In this document: positions 59,015 to 64,000 of the stretch, in pieces
Position numbering within the stretch: the stretch's first letter is position 1
Layout: the number at the start of each line of letters is the position of its first letter
Source: Longimicrobium sp.
GTDB lineage: Bacteria; Gemmatimonadota; Gemmatimonadetes; Longimicrobiales; Longimicrobiaceae
Direction: 5' to 3'
DNA length: 64,000 bases
Assembly: GCA_036377595.1 (NCBI GenBank)
Contig: DASUYB010000089.1
Span: forward strand, 186,001-250,000
Notes under the pieces: model-generated
What the model saw: the letters and a program-made list of their open reading frames with translations, nothing else
Database searches by the model: none
Told to the model about the DNA's origin: nothing
Position numbers and translations under genes: made by a program

Positions 59015-60001
59015 GTGGACACGCAACTGACCGGCATGGGAGGGACGCACGCGCCGGCGCTCCAGGAGGTGCTGGACGGGCTGAACGACCTGCTCCAGCT
59101 CGACCACGACGCCGTGGCCGCGTACGACGTGGCCATCGCCAAGCTCGAGGACCGCGACCACGCCGACATGATCGCCGGCTTCCGCCGCGACCACGAGCGC
59201 CACATCCGCGAGCTGAACGAGCTCGTGTCGCGGCTGGGCGGCACTCCCGTCAACCATCCCCATGCCACCGGCCCCTTCAAGACCGCCCTGCAGGGGCTGG
59301 GCGGGCTGGCCGGCGACAAGGGGCTGCTGATGGCCTTCCGCACCAACGAGCTGCAGGTGCGCACCAAGTACGACAGCTACGCCAGCAAGGCCATGCTCTG
59401 GCCCCCCGACGTCAAGCGCATCATCGACGGCGCCGCGCTCGACGAGGAGCGCCACTACGCCTGGGTGGCCGGCGTGCTGCAGCGCATGGGCGTGGGCCAG
59501 GGCGAGGTCGAGGGCGTGCACTCCATGAACGCCGCGCGCGAGGCCGCCAACGTGGGCCACGGCGTGGTGGAGACGGCGAAGGACGCCGTCGCCGGCGCCG
59601 CCTCGGCCGTGGGCGAGAAGGTGAGCGGCCTGGCCGGCGCGGTGGGCGGCACGGTCGGCGGCGCGGCCTCGGCGGTCAGCGAGACGGTGAGCGGCGCGGC
59701 CTCGTCCGTGGGCGACACGGTGAGCGGCGCGGCGGGGAGCGTGGCCGACCGGGTGAGCGGGCTGGCCGGCTCGGTGCGCGAGCGAGTGACGGGCGGCGCC
59801 GACGCGGTGCGCAACCGCATCGCGGGGCTGCTCGACACCGACGAGGGGCCGCTGGCGGGCGCCCGCGGCTATGTGGACACGGCGCGCAGCGGCGTCCAGT
59901 CGGCCGCCGACGGGTTCGAGGGACGGGTGCGCGAGAAGCCGCTCCAGACGCTGCTGCTGGCCGGCGTCGCGGGGTTCGTCATCGGCCGGCTGCTTCGCTA
60001 G
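59015..60001 (+). CDS. DUF2383-like ferritin-fold protein with amphipathic repeats and membrane anchor
   Basis: A 328-residue protein. The GTG at 59015 follows an ideal AAGGAGG. The N-terminal four-helix domain (about 12-165) resembles DUF2383/PA2169 proteins (LQEVLDGLNDLLQLDHDAVAAYD and DEERHYAWVAGVLQRM). Residues of about 180-300 are short Ala/Gly/Ser/Val repeats (VSGLAGAVGG, VSGAASSVGDTVSGAAG), LEA- or apolipoprotein-like. The end (LLLAGVAGFVIGRLL) is a membrane helix of the YqjD/ElaB kind. Likely an envelope stress protein. The DUF3618 gene follows after 12 bp. Confidence 0.8.
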   Translation: MDTQLTGMGGTHAPALQEVLDGLNDLLQLDHDAVAAYDVAIAKLEDRDHADMIAGFRRDHERHIRELNELVSRLGGTPVNHPHATGPFKTALQGLGGLAGDKGLLMAFRTNELQVRTKYDSYASKAMLWPPDVKRIIDGAALDEERHYAWVAGVLQRMGVGQGEVEGVHSMNAAREAANVGHGVVETAKDAVAGAASAVGEKVSGLAGAVGGTVGGAASAVSETVSGAASSVGDTVSGAAGSVADRVSGLAGSVRERVTGGADAVRNRIAGLLDTDEGPLAGARGYVDTARSGVQSAADGFEGRVREKPLQTLLLAGVAGFVIGRLLR

Positions 60002-60013
60002 GGAGAAACCGCA

Positions 60014-61507
60014 ATGGCTGACTACCGACACGACGACGACCGGACGCTTCCGGGCGGACCGGGGATGAACCGCACCCCCGAGACCGACCCCGAGCACCTG
60101 ATCCCCGAGCACACGCACGCCGCGGCGCCGGGGACCATCGGCGCCAGCTCGACCAGCGACGACCCCGACGTGGTGCGCGGCGAGATCGAGCGCACCCGCC
60201 AGCGCATGTCCAGCACCATCGACGAGATCGAGGGCGCGCTGCTGCGCAAGAAGGGCGAGATCCAGGACCGGCTCGACTTCGCCGCCCCGGTGCGCCAGCG
60301 GCCGTGGGCCTTCGCCGCGGGCGTGTTCGGCACCGGGCTGGCGCTCGGCTTCCTCACCGGCGGCGGCAGCCGGAGCGACGACGACGGCGACCGCGAGTAC
60401 GTGAAGATCCCCCGCACGCTGCTGGAGGGGATCGGGGTGGAAGAGGCGGGCTCGTCGGGGAACACCGCCGGGAACGGCCTCGGCGCGGGCGACTGGGAGC
60501 TGCGCACGCGCGAGCTGATGCAGGTGGTGGCGCGGCAGGAAGAGGAGATCCGCGACCTGCGCGCCGTCGTCTACGGCCGCGACGACGACCTCGACGCGCT
60601 GGCGAACGCGGAGATCGGCGCCCCCGAGTCCATCGGCGAGGTGGAGATCGAGGACGAGTGGGACGAGGACTGGAACTTCAGCGACCAGGGCGACGACTTC
60701 CAGGACTTCGAGGCGCTGGGGATGGAGGCCGAGGACGAGGGCGGCTTCAGCCTCGGCAAGCCGCTGGCCGGGGTGATCGCCGCCGGCGTGGCGGGGATCG
60801 TGGGTGGGCTGGCGAAGAAGCTCATCGACAACCGCGGCTCCGACGAGCTGGACGTGGAGATCGACCTGGAGCCCCGTCCCCCCGCCAGTGTGGTGGACGA
60901 CCGCGCGCACCGCTACACCGCCCGCGGCACCGCGGACGTGCGCGAGGCGCTGGCCGCGACGGAGACGGAGCCCTACCAGCCGACGGGGCGCACGCGGATG
61001 GAGCGCGAGCGCGAGCGGCACTACGAGGGCACGCTTCGCCCGCCGCAGTACGGCGAGCCGCTGGAGGTGGAGGTCGAGCTGGACCAGGCCGGCTACGTGC
61101 CGCGCCGTCCCCGCCGCCGGAGCCTGCGCGCGCCGGAGATGAGCCCGCTGGCCGGCGCCGTGGCCGTGGGCGCGGCGGTCGCGATCAGCGGCCTGGTCGC
61201 CCGCCTCCTCCACAACCGCCGCTCGGACGAGATGGACGTCGAGGTCGAGCTGGAGGACCGCACCGGCTACCGCCCGTCCGCGCAGCCGCGCACCGCCTAC
61301 ACTTCGACTCCGCGTTCGACCGGCGAGATGGAGGTGGAGGTCGAGCTCGAGTCGCGCGGCACCACGACCTCGGGCTACACGGCCGCCGATGCGGGCACGC
61401 AGCGGGAGCTCGACGTGGAGGTCGATCTCGAACCTCGCGCCGGCGATCCTCGGCCGCGGAGTGACGACCTGGGCGGCAGCGGCACCCAGTCTCCGCCGCT
61501 GATGTAA
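60014..61507 (+). CDS. DUF3618-domain membrane protein with repeated acidic D/E-V-E-V-E-L motifs
   Basis: A 497-residue protein. The DUF3618 helix (about 57-80) reads VVRGEIERTRQRMSSTIDEI. A transmembrane helix follows (FAAGVFGTGLALGFLTGGG). Two further hydrophobic glycine-rich segments (GVIAAGVAGIVGGLAKKLI and AVAVGAAVAISGLVARLL) each lead into an acidic stretch. The motif (D/E)VE(V/I)(E/D)L occurs five times (DELDVEIDLE, LEVEVELD, MDVEVELE, MEVEVELE, LDVEVDLE). The flanking gene has a similar anchor, so they form an operon. DUF3618 proteins sit beside YqjD/phage-holin superfamily genes. The function is unknown. Confidence 0.78.
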   Translation: MADYRHDDDRTLPGGPGMNRTPETDPEHLIPEHTHAAAPGTIGASSTSDDPDVVRGEIERTRQRMSSTIDEIEGALLRKKGEIQDRLDFAAPVRQRPWAFAAGVFGTGLALGFLTGGGSRSDDDGDREYVKIPRTLLEGIGVEEAGSSGNTAGNGLGAGDWELRTRELMQVVARQEEEIRDLRAVVYGRDDDLDALANAEIGAPESIGEVEIEDEWDEDWNFSDQGDDFQDFEALGMEAEDEGGFSLGKPLAGVIAAGVAGIVGGLAKKLIDNRGSDELDVEIDLEPRPPASVVDDRAHRYTARGTADVREALAATETEPYQPTGRTRMERERERHYEGTLRPPQYGEPLEVEVELDQAGYVPRRPRRRSLRAPEMSPLAGAVAVGAAVAISGLVARLLHNRRSDEMDVEVELEDRTGYRPSAQPRTAYTSTPRSTGEMEVEVELESRGTTTSGYTAADAGTQRELDVEVDLEPRAGDPRPRSDDLGGSGTQSPPLM

Positions 61508-61516
61508 GACGGAGGA

Positions 61517-61557
61517 GAGGACACGGAGATCTCGATCCCCGTGTCCTCCCTGTTTTA
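61517..61557 (+). terminator. Terminator with T-run
   Basis: A 10-bp stem (GAGGACACGG, 61517-61526 with 61539-61548) is followed by CCTGTTTT, ten bases after the DUF3618 gene. Confidence 0.75.
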
Positions 61558-61571
61558 ACCCAAACAGCAGG

Positions 61572-61635
61572 TCTCACGCAGAGCAGCAGAGGCAGCAGAG
61601 GTGAGTTCTCCGCTGCCTCTGCTGCTCTGCGTGAG
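61572..61635. repeat. Palindromic repeat family R4, copy 6
   Basis: TCTCACGCAGAGCAGCAGAG and its complement between the convergent DUF3618 and Omp85-like genes. Confidence 0.85.
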
Positions 61636-61671
61636 GCAAATCTTTTCCGGATTCGGTGGCACCAGGAGCGC

Positions 61672-63537
61672 TTACCGGTCCGTCGGATAGTCGAACAACG
61701 ACACGCCGATCGGGCGGCGCGAGCTGCGGCCGATCTGCGGATCGTCCTCCACCGCGGTGCGGCCCACCGCCTGGCCGGTGCCGATGGAGATCTGGATCGA
61801 ACGCGGCTTGAAGTCCGGCGCCACCGGGAACGCGAAGTCCAGCCGGTACGTACGCCGCGACCCCGGCGGGAAGGCGATCCGCAGCCCCGCGCCCGCGGCC
61901 ACCAGGATCGGCGAGTCGCGGCCGAACGGGTCGCCGCCGGCCCACGACTTTCCCGCGTCCACGAACACCGCCGAGCCCAGGTCGAACAGCCGCGGGAACG
62001 GCCACGCCAGGAACGCGCGGTGCTCCAGCGTAGCCACCACGCGCCGCTGCCCGGCGTACACCTGCCGCGGATAGCCGCGCAGCCCCGCGCGGTGCCCCAG
62101 CGTCAGCTGGAAGGGCACCATCGCGTGCCATCCCCCCGCCGCGTGCGCCGCGGCCACGAACGTGTGCTTGCTGTCGCCCGCGGGGCGCCAGTACGCCCAC
62201 ACATCGCCCTCCCCGAAGATGTCGCGCCAGACGGCGCCGCCGGACCCCTCGAAGTCGCGCTTGGCCTCCAGCAGCAGGCGCGTGCCCGCCAGGATGCCGC
62301 CGGGCAGGTCGCGCGCGGCGTTCAGCCCGAAGTCGAACGACAGGTCGTCGCCGTCCGACAGCGCCTCGATGCTGCGCCCCACCGCCGCCTCCAGGTCGGC
62401 GCCCAGCTGCACGTCCTCCGCGCCGTGCACCGCGTCGAGCCCGCGCCGCCGGTCGAACGTCACCCGCCGCTGGCCGGCCAGCAGCACCAGCCGCGTGGCC
62501 GACACCGGCTCCAGCCCCGGCACCACCCCGCCGCCGGGAAGGAGGGAGACGGGGATCCCCTCCTCCACCGTGCTGAAGGTGTCCTGCGGAAAAGTCCGCC
62601 GCTCCCCCGCCAGCGCGAGACCGAAGAGCGTCAGGTTGCCGCGCCGTCCGAACCGCCGCACCACGCCCACGTCCCATCCCGTGCGCTCGACCGGGAACAG
62701 CCGCTTGTCGAGCCCGTCGCTGCCCTGCACGTAGTACTGGAAGTTGCGCTCGTCGCGGAAGATGGCCTGCCGCCACGCCCACCGCGCCCCCTCGCCGCGG
62801 AAGGGAAACGCGATCCGCTCGCCCCCCGAGAACCCGATCGGCGTCTTCGCCAGCGACACCTCGGCGTCCAGGTGCGTGCCGAAAAGCTGCGGCGTGCCCG
62901 CGCGCCCACCGAACACCCGCTCGCCCTGCTGCTGCCGCCAGAACGCCGCGACGCGCGCGCCGCGCCCGGCCAGGTTGTCCTCGCGCAGCTCCACCCCCGT
63001 CACTTCGCCCGAGCCCGCGGCCGCCTCGAGCCGGGTCGACCACTCGTCGCGCGTCTCCACGATCACGTCGTAGCTGCCGTCCGGCTGGCGCACGGAAAAG
63101 ACGTCGGCGTCGGCCAGGTAGCCGGTCGAGCGCAGGATCCGCTCGCTGTCCTCCAGCAGCTCGGGGCGATAGCACCCGCCCTCGTGGAACAGCAGCTCGC
63201 GGCGGATCACCGACTCGCGGGTGCGCACGTGCAGCCGGTTGGCCAGCCGGTACGCGTCGGTGAAGCGCTGGTCCAGGTTGGGGTCGCCGACGAGGAAGAC
63301 GGAGTTGTTGTCGACGAAGATGTTGCCGATGCGCGGGCACCCCGGCGCCGTGTCCCCCCGCGCGACCGCGGCCGAGTCGGGCCGGGGGAGGGTGGAGATG
63401 GTGTCGCCGCGCGCCGCCGCGGTGTCGCGCTTCGCGCCGGGGATGGTGTCCTGCGCGCGCGCGGCGGCGGGCGCGCACGCGGCGAGCGCGGCGGCCGCCA
63501 GGGCGGCGCGAAGCGGGTTCGATCGGGTCGGCGGCAC
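61672..63537 (-). CDS. Omp85-like outer-membrane beta-barrel protein
   Basis: A 621-residue protein. No ATG fits the signal peptide; a GTG at 63537 gives a clean one (NPLRAALAAAALAACAPAAARAQ), but a GTG at 63570 or the ATG at 63693 is possible. After a short Asp/Thr-rich linker comes a POTRA-like module (about 55-160, GNIFVDNNSVFLVG and ESVIRRELLFHEGGCYRPELL with the GY(L/F) surface). The rest is barrel, with the late GLRGYPRQVYAGQRRVVATLEHR matching the VRGF/barrel-strand signature of the BamA/TamA family. It is probably an outer-membrane assembly or export factor and not the housekeeping BamA (too few POTRAs). Confidence 0.78.
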   Translation of the reverse strand: MPPTRSNPLRAALAAAALAACAPAAARAQDTIPGAKRDTAAARGDTISTLPRPDSAAVARGDTAPGCPRIGNIFVDNNSVFLVGDPNLDQRFTDAYRLANRLHVRTRESVIRRELLFHEGGCYRPELLEDSERILRSTGYLADADVFSVRQPDGSYDVIVETRDEWSTRLEAAAGSGEVTGVELREDNLAGRGARVAAFWRQQQGERVFGGRAGTPQLFGTHLDAEVSLAKTPIGFSGGERIAFPFRGEGARWAWRQAIFRDERNFQYYVQGSDGLDKRLFPVERTGWDVGVVRRFGRRGNLTLFGLALAGERRTFPQDTFSTVEEGIPVSLLPGGGVVPGLEPVSATRLVLLAGQRRVTFDRRRGLDAVHGAEDVQLGADLEAAVGRSIEALSDGDDLSFDFGLNAARDLPGGILAGTRLLLEAKRDFEGSGGAVWRDIFGEGDVWAYWRPAGDSKHTFVAAAHAAGGWHAMVPFQLTLGHRAGLRGYPRQVYAGQRRVVATLEHRAFLAWPFPRLFDLGSAVFVDAGKSWAGGDPFGRDSPILVAAGAGLRIAFPPGSRRTYRLDFAFPVAPDFKPRSIQISIGTGQAVGRTAVEDDPQIGRSSRRPIGVSLFDYPTDR

Positions 63538-63677
63538 TCTGGGCCTTGGGCGGAACGAGCGGCCCCGCGGCACCCAGGGTGCGGCGGCCGGGTCGTTCCT
63601 GCGCGTGTCTGAGAGCGAGCGGTCAGGGGTCCGGGAGCACGGGGGAGCAATCTTCGCGCCCCACGCCGGGGAACGCA

Positions 63678-63710
63678 AACGGCGGGGCCGCAAGCCGCGG
63701 CCCCGCCGTT
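63678..63710 (-). terminator. Long GC hairpin after the TPR gene
   Basis: A perfect 14-bp stem (AACGGCGGGGCCGC) with a five-base loop follows the truncated TPR gene on the minus strand by 27 bp. There is no T-run. Confidence 0.55.
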
Positions 63711-63736
63711 CGCATCCCGTCTCGCCGTCCGGCGCG

Positions 63737-64000
63737 CTAGTCGCCGGCGGCCGCCAGCGGCGCCTCGCCCTCGGGCTCCAGCTCGTCCGCCTCCGCGCGC
63801 AACGCGGCCAGCGCGCGGTTCACCCGCTCGACCTCGCCCGCCGCGCCCAGCTCGCGGAAGATCTCGCGCGCCCGCTCCAGGTAGGCCGCGGCCTCTTCGC
63901 CGCCATCGTTCTGCGCCCGCAGCGCCGCGTAGTCCAGGAGCGTTTCGGCCTCGAGGAAGGGATAGCCCTTCTCGCGGGCGATCTCCAGCGCCTTCTCGAA
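63737..64000 (-). CDS. C-terminal end of a TPR-repeat protein (truncated by window)
   Basis: The last 87 codons of a minus-strand gene that continues past the right edge. Visible helices have the TPR pattern: FEKALEIAREKGYPFLEAET, LLDYAALRAQND and AAAYLERAREIFRELGA, then an acidic tail ending in PLAAAGD. The upstream part might be a kinase, cyclase or ATPase, as TPR tails of this type often belong to adenylate/guanylate-cyclase or serine/threonine kinase proteins in Gemmatimonadota. Confidence 0.6.
   Translation of the reverse strand, partial: FEKALEIAREKGYPFLEAETLLDYAALRAQNDGGEEAAAYLERAREIFRELGAAGEVERVNRALAALRAEADELEPEGEAPLAAAGD

Noticed and set aside
13834-61635. R4 palindromes as CRISPR or attachment sites
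   Set aside because: Copies are scattered singly at gene ends and differ in stem sequence, with no spacers or integrase gene.

Overview
The window reads as a chromosomal segment of a very GC-rich Gram-negative bacterium. Signs are outer-membrane-type proteins (an Omp85-like barrel, many signal peptides and lipoboxes), a soluble lytic transglycosylase, gene families common in Gemmatimonadota (tandem secreted hypotheticals, DUF4112, DUF4082, DUF5715-LysM), and dense families of palindromic intergenic repeats. My best guess is a Longimicrobium-like member of Gemmatimonadota. This is inferred from gene style, not from a marker gene. I see no phage, plasmid, CRISPR array or complete insertion sequence.

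Layout. 0-8 kb: two secreted proteins sharing a duplicated upstream block, the second a metallo-beta-lactamase-fold enzyme; a LytS/LytR-type two-component pair; and a GAF-PAS-PAS sigma-54 activator. 8-16 kb: a tRNA-Asn with promoter and terminator and a decayed tRNA-like fragment beside it; a lytic transglycosylase; a DUF5715-LysM protein; two lipoproteins (one only 55 residues); a TIGR01777 epimerase; and a membrane protein. 16-22 kb: a UbiB-family kinase-like protein, a tandem-duplicated secreted protein, a Ppx/GppA-HD phosphatase and a repeat-rich 1 kb gap. 22-26 kb: a molybdenum hydroxylase operon whose small and large subunit genes are separated by a DUF559 endonuclease-like gene lying between perfect 54-bp inverted repeats. 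26-34 kb: a Uma2-like protein, a Lon-N domain protein, a DUF1460 amidase-like protein, a methyltransferase, a GATase-like protein with a missing catalytic His, an HXXEE protein, an M20 peptidase and a threonine synthase bracketed by palindromic repeats.

34-43 kb: CstA faces a compact minus-strand operon that looks like a small RiPP pathway: a 48-residue cysteine-containing precursor with a repeated PTDPxDP motif, a DUF692 (MNIO) oxidase and a DUF2063 partner protein, with a hairpin between precursor and enzyme. A VanW-domain/glycosyltransferase fusion is transcribed divergently from it. Then come a sodium:solute symporter and UppP. 43-64 kb: M28 and M1 peptidases, DUF4112, a DUF4082 lipoprotein, a VOC protein, an isoaspartyl peptidase, a large CHAT-domain protein, a PQQ-type sugar dehydrogenase coupled to a DUF2007 protein, a PlsB-like acyltransferase, a LEA-type lipoprotein, a DUF2383/DUF3618 envelope pair, an Omp85-like barrel and a truncated TPR protein.

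The two most notable loci are the MNIO/RiPP-like operon at 36.6-38.4 kb and the DUF559/inverted-repeat element at 23.0-23.6 kb. The intergenic DNA also carries at least seven repeat families, R1 to R6 and R8. Most are palindromic, sit at gene ends, and in two families (R4, R5) keep a base-paired stem while its sequence differs between copies.
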